IMG/VR virus record: IMGVR_UViG_3300027759_000368
Location: 1 to 26,620 of that record
Strand: one strand, 5' to 3'
DNA length: 26,620 nt
DNA from: a virus
Position 1 is the stretch's first letter, and the number at the start of each line of letters is the position of its first letter. The notes below the pieces were generated by a model. That model had not been told where the DNA came from. It did not search any database and was given only the letters and a program-made list of their open reading frames with translations. Positions 1 through 6,585 of this stretch are shown piece by piece. The position numbers and the translations under genes are program-made.

Positions 1-440
1 GCCTCGTCGACAGACATGACAAAGTCTGTACCTCTTACGGCGATCGTTGCAGTCGGTGTACGTATACCAACTCCACGTGCGTTACCATGAGCAATCGCAC
101 CAGAAGTATATCTTGCCGTTCCTAAGGCAAGCTTCAGGCCGATCTTGCCCTTACTCTTATTGTTTCCATCATATACGAAGTCGTCGATAACCAACCTTGA
201 ATTCTGTGTGATGTTCACCGTGGTGGCATCGACGAATCGAATCTTAAATTTACCCTGAGAATTGGTCGACACAGTATCGTTCTTCTCGATACTCGAGCCT
301 TTAGCAGCAGGTGCAACCTTTGCACCACGCTTTACAGAACCTCCACCCTGAAATTCTGATATCGATCCCACACCTGCAAAGGCGGGAACCGATATCAGAA
401 AGAGTGCATTAATGGCCAGTTTTAATATTAAACGTACCAT
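1..440 (-). CDS. FecR-domain secreted protein, 3' end outside the window
   Basis: The reading frame starts at the ATG at 440 and is still open at base 1, so the C-terminus is missing. It begins with a clear signal peptide (MVRLILKLAINALFLISVPAFAG), so export to the periplasm or beyond is likely. Around residues 127-140 it has TPTATIAVRGTDFV, the hallmark of the FecR domain, which in bacteria is found in periplasmic regulators and surface proteins. The start overlaps the end of the curlin-like gene by 32 bases and the Shine-Dalgarno is weak, which suggests coupled translation. It is the last visible gene of the curli-like module. The domain call comes from the motif; the function in the phage is unknown. 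Confidence 0.75.
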   Translation of the reverse strand, partial: MVRLILKLAINALFLISVPAFAGVGSISEFQGGGSVKRGAKVAPAAKGSSIEKNDTVSTNSQGKFKIRFVDATTVNITQNSRLVIDDFVYDGNNKSKGKIGLKLALGTARYTSGAIAHGNARGVGIRTPTATIAVRGTDFVMSVDE

Positions 441-1182
441 TTGAACCCGCCGAGTTAATATTGATTACGGTTTCAGAAGCTCCGTACTGTTGGGTTGTAA
501 TGGTGTTCAGTGTACCTATGAGGTTCACATACAGCGAATGGCCGAATGTTCCGCCGAGACCTGTCTGTGTCACGTCGAAGTCATTGTAATCACCAGTCAC
601 GAGAATGGTTTGAGTTGCGTTAGGCGAGAGTGCATCGATGTTGAATGCGTTGTTGTCACCAGTGATATCCATCGAGTTGCGAATGTTTTCGCCTGAACCA
701 TGGAATACGAGCGAGTTTGAATCGCCTGTAAATCTGGCATTCAGATCAAACTTGTTACAGATAGCATCAGATTGCAGCGTGCCACAACGAATGTCTGCAG
801 TGTTAAGATTACCGATCTGACGAACGGTTACTGCTGCGATTCCTGTTGCTCCTGTAGCGGAGACCACGCCCATGTAGAGTTCGTTTCCGTTACCGGTTTG
901 AACAGCGATGACACTTTGATTATCACCTCGTAAATAGATAGGATCAGCATTGTCGCCAATGATATTAGCAGTACCAGTTTGAACAACGTTAACATCTACA
1001 TTACCACCTTCTTGGTCGATATATACTTTGTTTGTTGTAGCTACTGCAGCTGCAGTCACTTCATTCGGTGACGTAGTTACAATTGCTGGTGGAGTTGGGG
1101 CTGTTGGTAGCACTGTTTGTGCAATCGCAGATGTTCCATAAAGAAGAGCAGCTCCAACGAATAAAGATTTAATTACCTTCAT
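409..1182 (-). CDS. Curlin-like (CsgA/CsgB-type) repeat protein
   Basis: I chose the ATG at 1182 because AAGGAAG lies just upstream and it opens a signal peptide (MKVIKSLFVGAALLYGTSAIAQ). The mature part, about 235 residues, is Asn/Gly/Thr/Val-rich. It has roughly eight degenerate repeats built around Q-x-G-x-x-N or T-G-x-x-N, for example VIAVQTGNGNELYMG, VTVRQIGNLNTADI and TILVTGDYNDFDVTQTG. These resemble the amyloid repeats of CsgA and CsgB. It lies directly after a CsgG homologue (14-base overlap) and a CsgF homologue, which fits a secreted amyloid-like subunit or nucleator. A generic beta-solenoid adhesin is the alternative. Confidence 0.7.
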   Translation of the reverse strand: MKVIKSLFVGAALLYGTSAIAQTVLPTAPTPPAIVTTSPNEVTAAAVATTNKVYIDQEGGNVDVNVVQTGTANIIGDNADPIYLRGDNQSVIAVQTGNGNELYMGVVSATGATGIAAVTVRQIGNLNTADIRCGTLQSDAICNKFDLNARFTGDSNSLVFHGSGENIRNSMDITGDNNAFNIDALSPNATQTILVTGDYNDFDVTQTGLGGTFGHSLYVNLIGTLNTITTQQYGASETVININSAGSNGTFNIKTGH

Positions 1183-1993
1183 TTGTTGCTTCCTTTTGCT
1201 TAAATCTCCATAGACCTTTACGTTCACCGTCCTTGATCAATTCCACCACGGCCGTTTCTATGGCTGAACGGATCGCATAACTACCTGCTTCATTCGATGT
1301 TTGTTGTCCATCAAATTCAAAAGCCTTTGTTGCCATGTCAAAAAACTTAAATGCTGTCACTCCCTCGGACGTAGAGAGCAGATTCTTCTCAACAGTGACA
1401 GAGGTCAGGACTTCTCCTGTCTGTACTGATACGAGTCGCATACTAATAGTAACTTGATCTTCTGCATACTGCTGATAAGGCCCGATCCCAAGGAATCGTG
1501 CACCATTACCACCAGTTTTGGTATTTGAACTATAGTCAATAATACCACCTTCAAGAATGATACCTGCAACCATGAGAGGAGGAAGTGGCTCAGCACCTTC
1601 TCCGAGTTGTTGCTCTCTCATCTGTCTTACGAGCTGACGTTCTTTAATCAAAGAATCGATGCCTACACGCTCGACCGGTTTAAACCATTTGCCATCTCCG
1701 ACATCTGCCAATGTTTTGATAACATAAGCATCTGCACCTTGAGTCACGGCTGTCGAGAAGCTGGCTTGAGTAGCAGAAGGTTTGCGTTGTCCTGTTCTAT
1801 CAGTGAACGAGTAGATGGCAATCGGAATTACCTGACCGTCAAGTTCTGGTAGAGTTCTGAACAACTTAGGATTTGCAAATCTTTCTACCTCGGCATCTTC
1901 TCTCATCAGATACGACTGATTGAGATGAGGATGCACTCCGCCTGCGCAGGCAGTTGTGACAAGAAGCAGTGGAAGTAAAATTAGCTTTTTCAT
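1169..1993 (-). CDS. csgG: CsgG-like curli secretion lipoprotein
   Basis: A 274-residue protein with a lipoprotein signal (MKKLILLPLLLVTTACAGG; lipobox TTAC), so the mature protein should start at Cys16 and be anchored in the outer membrane. It contains the CsgG-family regions IPIAIYSFTDRTGQRKP, the stretch around VERVGIDSLIKERQLVRQ, and VAGIILEGGIIDYSSNTK followed by a glycine-rich turn. CsgG forms the nonameric outer-membrane pore that exports curli subunits, and the length matches the bacterial protein. It sits nine bases after csgF and overlaps the curlin-like gene, so the three are probably one operon. I see no CsgE homologue in this window. Confidence 0.88.
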   Translation of the reverse strand: MKKLILLPLLLVTTACAGGVHPHLNQSYLMREDAEVERFANPKLFRTLPELDGQVIPIAIYSFTDRTGQRKPSATQASFSTAVTQGADAYVIKTLADVGDGKWFKPVERVGIDSLIKERQLVRQMREQQLGEGAEPLPPLMVAGIILEGGIIDYSSNTKTGGNGARFLGIGPYQQYAEDQVTISMRLVSVQTGEVLTSVTVEKNLLSTSEGVTAFKFFDMATKAFEFDGQQTSNEAGSYAIRSAIETAVVELIKDGERKGLWRFKQKEATNEGN

Positions 1994-2002
1994 GACTTCT
2001 CC

Positions 2003-2443
2003 TTAAAACGCAAACGTTGCGATAGGAACAGTCACGACTGTCGTGTTACCAAATTTGTCGACAACTGTCAACGTCACAGATGTGCCAGTTTTTACATAGC
2101 TAATTGTGTTACCATCGAGATTGAACATGCCTTGCTGAGCAGAACCTTCGGCAAAGAGATTGTTTGAAAGCTGTGTGGCTAGCTGAGCATATACCTGAGA
2201 GGTAAACAGAGCCATAAACTTTGCAAGCGGAGTGTTCGAAGCTTCAGCTTTTGCAAGAGCCGCTTTTGCTGCTTCTGCATCTTTGATTGCTTGTTCACGA
2301 GAACGTTCTTGTGCATCGATTGCCTGCACATGTTGTGACCATCCATATCCATTGAAGGACGGACTTTTAAACTGCTGTACGAGTGGATCAGCTTTTGCTG
2401 GACTGCTTAGTATCAGAGCTAGCAGGAGCAGACTCTTTTTCAT
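2003..2443 (-). CDS. csgF: CsgF-like curli assembly factor
   Basis: A 146-residue protein with a signal peptide (cleavage near SPAKA-DP). The mature N-terminus reads PLVQQFKSPSFNGYG, matching the conserved CsgF start (FQFRNPNFGG in E. coli), the part that inserts into the CsgG pore. A helical Ala-rich stretch (about residues 48-75) and a C-terminal beta region ending VTVPIATFAF follow. CsgF couples the CsgG pore to the surface nucleator. It is the first gene of the curli module; a GAGGG Shine-Dalgarno lies upstream. I could not find a clear promoter in the 75-base gap before it. Confidence 0.8.
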   Translation of the reverse strand: MKKSLLLLALILSSPAKADPLVQQFKSPSFNGYGWSQHVQAIDAQERSREQAIKDAEAAKAALAKAEASNTPLAKFMALFTSQVYAQLATQLSNNLFAEGSAQQGMFNLDGNTISYVKTGTSVTLTVVDKFGNTTVVTVPIATFAF

Positions 2444-2517
2444 CTTTCTTTTCCCTCTTTACAAGTATATCTTTGTTCGAAGAAAGACTAAATTCAAGCG
2501 AGAAGATCTTAACGATT

Positions 2518-2781
2518 TCAATCTTTAGATTTATGTTCACTGTGATCTTCCTTTATCTGCAATACAACGTTCACCTTCTGATTCAATCGAATGAGATCGT
2601 TATCCAACATACGGACACGATCAATTAAGGCAATTAAAATTACATTTGTTTCGCCAATTAATGGCATCAATCTATCAGTTACGAACTTATAGATGAACCA
2701 CACAAAATAACCCATGCCGACCGCTGCGACAATTGGAAATCCATATTGTTTTACGAGTTCTGCAATTATTTGTGGATCCAT
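2518..2781 (-). CDS. Small single-pass membrane protein (second of a tandem pair)
   Basis: An 87-residue protein: a short N-terminal segment with the motif YGFPIVAAVGMGYFVWFIYK, which is one membrane helix (about residues 14-36), then an amphipathic helix and a charged C-terminus. Its start codon overlaps the stop of the upstream gene by one base, and the two proteins share the GFPI-A-membrane-helix-DNRV/IDRV-N-DLIR layout, so they look like duplicated copies. The GFPI motif recalls YvrJ/BhlA-type small phage membrane proteins, some of which are holin-related. A holin or membrane-anchor role is inference. Confidence 0.6.
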   Translation of the reverse strand: MDPQIIAELVKQYGFPIVAAVGMGYFVWFIYKFVTDRLMPLIGETNVILIALIDRVRMLDNDLIRLNQKVNVVLQIKEDHSEHKSKD

Positions 2782-3068
2782 TAATCTTTCCGAGCATCGT
2801 TCTTCCCGTCTGCTCGTGCGATTCTGTCGAGATCTGGCTTCAGACCAAGAGCTGAACTTACCACTGCATCAACGCGAATAATATCATGGTTCATCGTCTT
2901 GACTCTGTTGTCAAGCCCCATAATAATACCCTGCATCCCTTTGATCGCCTTCACGACGCTCTCAAGGATATAGTTGATAACGAAGTAAACAAAAACCCCA
3001 CCGAGCAATGCTGCTGCGATGGGGAATCCGACATCACCAATAAGTTTGAATATAGTATCGTAACCCAT
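2781..3068 (-). CDS. Small single-pass membrane protein (first of a tandem pair)
   Basis: A 95-residue protein with the motif VGFPIAAALLGGVFVYFVIN (one membrane helix, about residues 13-33), followed by helices and a charged tail (LDRIARADGKNDARKD). It is a paralogue of the next gene. No Shine-Dalgarno is visible before the ATG at 3068; instead TATAAATA ends five bases upstream, so a transcript from that element would be close to leaderless. It may otherwise be translated by coupling to the radical SAM gene, whose stop is 13 bases upstream. Holin-like or scaffold function is possible but unproven. Confidence 0.6.
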   Translation of the reverse strand: MGYDTIFKLIGDVGFPIAAALLGGVFVYFVINYILESVVKAIKGMQGIIMGLDNRVKTMNHDIIRVDAVVSSALGLKPDLDRIARADGKNDARKD

Positions 3069-3073
3069 AGGAC

Positions 3074-3081
3074 TATTTATA
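3074..3081 (-). promoter_or_regulatory. T4-type late promoter element TATAAATA
   Basis: TATAAATA on the minus strand is an exact match to the T4 late promoter core read by gp55-bearing polymerase. It lies directly after the radical SAM stop codon and five bases before the ATG of the first small membrane protein, so a transcript for that gene would have almost no leader. It could also serve the curli module downstream. Confidence 0.45.
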
Positions 3082-4095
3082 CTATTTCGTGACTGATGCG
3101 CTACACTTTGTACAAATGTTGTTATAGGCTCTGTCGATGGTCGCGACGTGCTTCTCGCTGTGCCACATTTCGCTCAGTTCTTGTTCGAGAATGTTACCAA
3201 AGATATAATCAAAGTTATAGTCATTGCAACAGAGAATAGCATTTCCACTCGAATTGACGCTTAGCCACTCGTAGTTTCGATCACCCCAATTATTGCAACC
3301 AACGACCGTACGATTCTTCATACGATCCTTCATGTATTCTTCTTCGGTAATATACTGACCGATGAGGCCAGTACGATCGATCAGATCAGACTTCTCAATG
3401 TCAAATTTAGGAAACATCTTCGTAGCAATATCTACTTGCCTCTGATGCTCGCCTGTCTGCATGTCAAGATCGATGCCAAGTTCTTCAAACTTCGGACCCT
3501 TCTTCAAAGATCCTGTCTTAAACGACAGTTCGTTGACACCATTGACAATCAGCTTCACTCTGCCTGCAAGCTTACGAGTCACAGGATGATCATGCAAGTT
3601 TTGAAGATTTGCCATCATATCATCGAATCGTTTCGCAGGAAATCCTGATCTCTTCGACCAAACTTCAGCATTCTCATAGGCAGGAATGTTGAGAGCGATT
3701 TCTTGAATGACAGAAGGAGTATACTTGTTGATGATATCAAGCTTATCAGGTGTCAGATTGACACCGTTACTTAGCACGAAAGTCTTCAGTCCATAGTGCT
3801 TTGCCAACTCGAGTAGCTTCTCGAAGTCTTTGTATAGTAGCACTTCACTGTAGTGTGTGGTAAGAAAGAGCTCGAAATCTGGGCTGACTACACCATTCGG
3901 TGTCTCTCGTTCGACAATAAGTTTTCGAAAGATCTTCTCGACATCCTCAATAGGCATCTGCTTCATGCCAGATTCTGGCTGAGGAATGTACTTGACAGGA
4001 CAATACCAGCATTTGGCATTACAGAACCCAAAAAGGTCGATAGCCAAACGCTGGATCTGATAGGCTTTTAACCTAGAACGAATAAATGTAGACAA
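3082..4095 (-). CDS. Radical SAM / SPASM-domain protein
   Basis: A 337-residue protein with the radical SAM iron-sulfur motif CNAKCWYC (CX3CX2C) near residues 26-33 and a SPASM-like Cys-rich C-terminus: CNNWGDRNYEW, then AILCCNDYNFDYIFGNI, then CTKC at the end. Such enzymes use S-adenosylmethionine radicals, with auxiliary clusters, to modify peptides, sugars or nucleotides. The start is TTG at 4095, chosen because GAGGTGA lies just upstream and the next Met falls after the cluster motif. No precursor peptide is obvious next to it. Part of a base-modification pathway is possible (such enzymes occur in thymine hypermodification), but it lies far from the gp42 cluster. Confidence 0.82.
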   Translation of the reverse strand: MSTFIRSRLKAYQIQRLAIDLFGFCNAKCWYCPVKYIPQPESGMKQMPIEDVEKIFRKLIVERETPNGVVSPDFELFLTTHYSEVLLYKDFEKLLELAKHYGLKTFVLSNGVNLTPDKLDIINKYTPSVIQEIALNIPAYENAEVWSKRSGFPAKRFDDMMANLQNLHDHPVTRKLAGRVKLIVNGVNELSFKTGSLKKGPKFEELGIDLDMQTGEHQRQVDIATKMFPKFDIEKSDLIDRTGLIGQYITEEEYMKDRMKNRTVVGCNNWGDRNYEWLSVNSSGNAILCCNDYNFDYIFGNILEQELSEMWHSEKHVATIDRAYNNICTKCSASVTK

Positions 4096-4125
4096 AATTC
4101 ACCTCACAAAAAACTATAGTAAGGT

Positions 4126-4133
4126 TATTTATT
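4126..4133 (-). promoter_or_regulatory. Possible late promoter element AATAAATA
   Basis: AATAAATA on the minus strand fits the NATAAATA late-promoter pattern of T4-like phages. It is about 30 bases upstream of the TTG start of the radical SAM gene, a normal leader length. It overlaps the stop of the preceding small gene. Confidence 0.35.
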
Positions 4134-4269
4134 CAGCATTTAGGAACAGCTCGTCAAACTTCTTTAGCCACATCGCTTTAAACTCAGGGTTTTCAGCGCG
4201 CTGAGATGCCACAAGAACGTTCTTCAAACGACGAACAAAGACTCGATCGGTCCATGGATCAAACTTCAT
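4129..4269 (-). CDS. Small basic protein of unknown function (46 aa)
   Basis: I start this at the ATG at 4269 because GGAG lies eight bases upstream and the codon overlaps the previous stop as ATGA. The 46-residue product (MKFDPWTDRVFVRRLKNVLV...) is helical and charged with no membrane segment. I do not recognise a family. Its place in an overlapping string of small genes argues that it is translated. Confidence 0.6.
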   Translation of the reverse strand: MKFDPWTDRVFVRRLKNVLVASQRAENPEFKAMWLKKFDELFLNAE

Positions 4270-4481
4270 ACAATAACTCCTACAATTAAAATACCAACGA
4301 TAAATGCATTTACAACAAAAAGTGCTTTGTCCTTCATGACGATCGATGCATATCCCCAAAGACTGGCACCTACAATCGAGATCAGAAGATCTGCCTCATG
4401 AAATTCGAATGCTCGACATGCCGCGGCAATGATGACACAAACGGTCCCAATCCATTTAATGGTTTCGAGGAAATTAGTCAT
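4266..4481 (-). CDS. Small polytopic membrane protein (71 aa)
   Basis: Starting at the ATG at 4481 (an 8-base overlap with the preceding stop), the protein has three hydrophobic stretches: about residues 8-24, 31-47 and 55-71. The pattern WIGTVCVIIAAACRA, then ISIVGASLWGY, then NAFIVGILIVGVIV recalls the small DUF6552-like proteins of marine phages and alphaproteobacteria; that link is from memory of the pattern only. The ATG at 4499 is an alternative start with no better ribosome site. Confidence 0.6.
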   Translation of the reverse strand: MTNFLETIKWIGTVCVIIAAACRAFEFHEADLLISIVGASLWGYASIVMKDKALFVVNAFIVGILIVGVIV

Positions 4482-4749
4482 TAGAGATTGCCGCCGCATA
4501 ATTCAACAATGCCAACACTTCTGCAGGGTTGCGATATGCTTGCACATCATCACCATCATACTTTACAAACTCTTCATCAGGACCAATTAAAGCAGTCTCT
4601 GCCAAAAATGCCGTTTGTGGAACGCTCATTGATGGATCGTAAGGTTCAGTACGATTGCTGCTATAGCTACCCGGGCCAAATTGTACACTCACGGTGTAAC
4701 CATTGTCAAATGTAACCGAAAAACCTCTATTGTCATTTATCTTAAACAT
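4474..4749 (-). CDS. Conserved phage protein of unknown function (91 aa)
   Basis: The start at 4749 is supported by AGGATTGAG just upstream. The product begins MFKINDNRGFSVTFDNGYTV, then SVQFGPGSYSSN. It looks like a small beta-rich domain with an acidic C-terminal half (YDGDDVQAYRNPAEVLALLNYA). Sequences of the FDNGYTVSVQFG type recur in phage hypothetical proteins, but no function is known to me. It follows the 4754-5089 gene by four bases. Confidence 0.65.
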   Translation of the reverse strand: MFKINDNRGFSVTFDNGYTVSVQFGPGSYSSNRTEPYDPSMSVPQTAFLAETALIGPDEEFVKYDGDDVQAYRNPAEVLALLNYAAAISND

Positions 4750-4753
4750 AATC

Positions 4754-5089
4754 TCAATCCTTTTGATAATTTTCAAGAAGTGTGAAGCCGAACGAAGCGC
4801 AGTAATAAAGCTGACCGTTATATTCGAGGATGTCACCGACTGACATTGAAGAAACAGTGGATGTTACCTTCTGTACTTTGTCGTTATGCCAAAGGTTCAT
4901 GCACTTGAATGCTTCTTCCATGTCGCGAGTATCAACAGTAGCAACGTGAGTGTAGTACTGGAAGTTCTCAGCTTTAAATTTGCCTTCGAAGCTACGATCG
5001 AAGTAAGCCTTGATACGGTCGCTAGTTTCGCCGCTATTGATCATGTCGATCTCGGCGTTGGTAAGTTGGATCTGATAAACCTTAATCAT
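4754..5089 (-). CDS. YodL-like small phage protein (111 aa)
   Basis: The first gene after promoter P1, with AGAAGGAAG before the ATG at 5089. The N-terminal half is mixed alpha/beta (MIKVYQIQLTNAEIDMINSG). The C-terminus carries SSMSVGDILEYNGQLYYCAS then FGF, resembling the SxSVGD...C-D/A-S-x-G-F ending of YodL-type proteins common in phages and plasmids. The family link is an inference from the motif, and the role is unknown. Confidence 0.65.
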   Translation of the reverse strand: MIKVYQIQLTNAEIDMINSGETSDRIKAYFDRSFEGKFKAENFQYYTHVATVDTRDMEEAFKCMNLWHNDKVQKVTSTVSSMSVGDILEYNGQLYYCASFGFTLLENYQKD

Positions 5090-5116
5090 TTTTTCTTCCT
5101 TCTTGATTATAGTTCC

Positions 5117-5145
5117 ACCTTATATTGTTTTCGATATAATGTACA
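5117..5145 (-). promoter_or_regulatory. Promoter P1 (TGTACA, 17 bp, TAAGGT)
   Basis: The -35-like TGTACA (5145-5140), a 17-base spacer and the -10-like TAAGGT (5122-5117) lie 28 bases before the ATG of the 4754-5089 gene. The T-tract of the upstream terminator directly abuts the -35. The -10 and leader are repeated almost unchanged at P4 and P11. Confidence 0.7.
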
Positions 5146-5180
5146 CAAAAAAACGCACTCAGAACAAGTCCGAATGCGTT
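5146..5180 (-). terminator. Rho-independent terminator after the YkgJ-like gene
   Basis: On the minus strand, AACGCA at 5180-5175 pairs with TGCGTT at 5157-5152, with a partly paired interior, and is followed by a run of seven T. It ends the operon read from the YkgJ-like gene (stop at 5197). The T-run merges into promoter P1. Confidence 0.7.
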
Positions 5181-5196
5181 TTTTTTCAAAAAGATT

Positions 5197-5649
5197 TTAG
5201 CGATCTGTGGTAGGAAAGCTTTCTGCGAAGTGTTGGTCGCCATGGCTATGCCATGTTCCTTTGACCTGAACTCGTAGATACATGTTGTTACGAGCGCCAT
5301 ATTCATAGATCCACGACAAGACACTCGGCGTTATTTCTTTGCCAGTCTCTCGTACTTCAAGATACGTTCCGCCTTCCCAATCGCGATGCGTTAAGATCAC
5401 GCCTGAGAGATCTGGCCGAAACCATTCTGGAAATACTTTCTTATCATCGAGCATCCACGAGCAAAAATAACTCGTGCATGTCTGCGGCCGAAACTCATAG
5501 ATGGTGCAAGTCTTTCCGAAGAAATGACATGGCCTACCAGGGAACATTTCATGTCCATTGATATTTGCGCTCTGCCATCCTTCGCAACATGCAGTGCAGT
5601 CACCGCATTTACGATTCATCACATTTGTCGTGGCTTTATTCGTTGCCAT
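5197..5649 (-). CDS. YkgJ-type cysteine-cluster (Fe-S or zinc) protein
   Basis: The protein starts at the ATG at 5649 (150 aa); the ATG at 5619 is also possible. It has the YkgJ/CxxCxxCC pattern: CGDCTACC near the N-terminus, then PGRPCHFF, CTIYEFRPQTCTSYFC. Families with this cluster are thought to bind iron-sulfur or zinc, but their reaction is not established. It overlaps the end of the 57-aa gene upstream by 14 bases and lies in one operon with peroxiredoxin, hinting at a redox or metal function. The C-terminal third (WHSHGDQHFAESF) is His-rich. Confidence 0.75.
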   Translation of the reverse strand: MATNKATTNVMNRKCGDCTACCEGWQSANINGHEMFPGRPCHFFGKTCTIYEFRPQTCTSYFCSWMLDDKKVFPEWFRPDLSGVILTHRDWEGGTYLEVRETGKEITPSVLSWIYEYGARNNMYLRVQVKGTWHSHGDQHFAESFPTTDR

Positions 5650-5809
5650 TTTTGGTTGGATACCTCTGATGATACGAATCTTCGATATTCTCTCCGAAGA
5701 AATCGATATCAAGTTCGTTGAATTCCTTGACAAGGCGATAGCCAAAATAGGAAAGGATTCCTACGACTGCGATGCCAGCAACTCCAGCTACGATCTTTTT
5801 ATTATCCAT
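5636..5809 (-). CDS. Small membrane-anchored protein (57 aa)
   Basis: A short frame from the ATG at 5809, overlapping the peroxiredoxin stop by eight bases. The product begins MDNKKIVAGVAGIAVVGILS and has one membrane helix (about residues 6-25), then an acidic, Tyr/Phe-rich tail ending YPTKNGNE. The Shine-Dalgarno is weak (GAAAG), as expected for a coupled gene. I do not recognise a family. Overlap on both sides and the clean membrane helix support it as real. Confidence 0.6.
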   Translation of the reverse strand: MDNKKIVAGVAGIAVVGILSYFGYRLVKEFNELDIDFFGENIEDSYHQRYPTKNGNE

Positions 5810-6398
5810 TTTCTTTCAACCAGTTTAAGATGTTTTCTGGAGAAGTCTCACCGTATGGATCTTCTCCGGCATTGTCTTCCATGCCAGGTTCGATGAACCA
5901 TTTGAGGATCTTGCCATTCTCGACGATACATGCATAACGCCATGAACGTTCACCGAAACCAAGATTGTCCTTGGCGACACTCATCTTCATCTTATGAGTA
6001 AACTTGGCAGATCCGTCAGGAATCATCTTCACCTTCTTGATCTTCTGCTGCTTAGCCCAGCAATTCATTACAAAAGCATCGTTGACCGATATACAGAGAA
6101 TGTCGTCGATACCAAGTTCCTTGAATGCCTTGAAGTTTTCTTCGAAGCCAGGAAGTTGATATGTCGAGCAGGTCGGAGTGAATGCTCCAGGCAATGAGAA
6201 GAGAACTACACGCTTCTTAGCAAAGTAGTCGAACGAAGTCTTATCTTCCCAGCGATATGGGTTAGGATGCTTCAATAAAGTCATCTCGTCATCGCGTACG
6301 CGAGTCTTAAATACGACGTTAGGAACAATTTCAGGAAGTTCCTGAGTGTTATCATCATACTTGTTCCATGAACGTTTAACCGAAATTGTTTCTACCAT
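5802..6398 (-). CDS. Peroxiredoxin (Prx5/AhpE-like)
   Basis: A 198-residue protein with the peroxiredoxin active site FSLPGAFTPTCSTYQLPGF: the PxxxTxxC motif with the peroxidatic cysteine near residue 78. Downstream, ISVNDAFVMNCWAKQ carries a second Cys, and RSWRYACIVENGKI matches the late conserved Arg region of Prx5-type enzymes. These reduce hydrogen peroxide and organic peroxides using thiols. The N-terminus (about 60 residues before the active-site strand) is longer than usual. Its role in a phage would be to limit oxidative damage during infection; that part is inference. Confidence 0.88.
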   Translation of the reverse strand: MVETISVKRSWNKYDDNTQELPEIVPNVVFKTRVRDDEMTLLKHPNPYRWEDKTSFDYFAKKRVVLFSLPGAFTPTCSTYQLPGFEENFKAFKELGIDDILCISVNDAFVMNCWAKQQKIKKVKMIPDGSAKFTHKMKMSVAKDNLGFGERSWRYACIVENGKILKWFIEPGMEDNAGEDPYGETSPENILNWLKENG

Positions 6399-6407
6399 AA
6401 TTATTCC

Positions 6408-6557
6408 TTACCAATGATGGATTGCATTTGCAATCAGAAAAATGTTTGCTATGACGGATTGAACAATAATCAACGTCCGGATCCAAGCGACCTTATCAGA
6501 TTCGCGATCACAGGAAGATGCTTTTTCACCTAAGGCTTTTGCCCAAATACGCCACAT
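6408..6557 (-). CDS. Conserved small marine-phage membrane protein (49 aa)
   Basis: I place the start at the ATG at 6557 because GGAG lies six bases before it; an upstream ATG at 6569 has no ribosome site. The product begins MWRIWAKALGEKASSCDRES, has one membrane helix (about residues 25-45) and ends NAIHHW. I remember very similar short proteins starting MWRIWAKALGEK in marine T4-like phages; no function is known. It is the first gene after the structured RNA region. Confidence 0.75.
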   Translation of the reverse strand: MWRIWAKALGEKASSCDRESDKVAWIRTLIIVQSVIANIFLIANAIHHW

Positions 6558-6585
6558 AACTAACTCCATGAATAAAAGCGAAGTG

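Noticed and set aside
3109-3114. TGTACA within the end of the radical SAM gene
   Set aside because: No TAnnnT follows at 17 bases, and it encodes the conserved Cys region.
5082-5324. 80-residue open frame on the minus strand at the end of the YkgJ-like gene
   Set aside because: It lies mostly inside the YkgJ-like gene in another frame and crosses its terminator. It has no ribosome site or recognisable composition.
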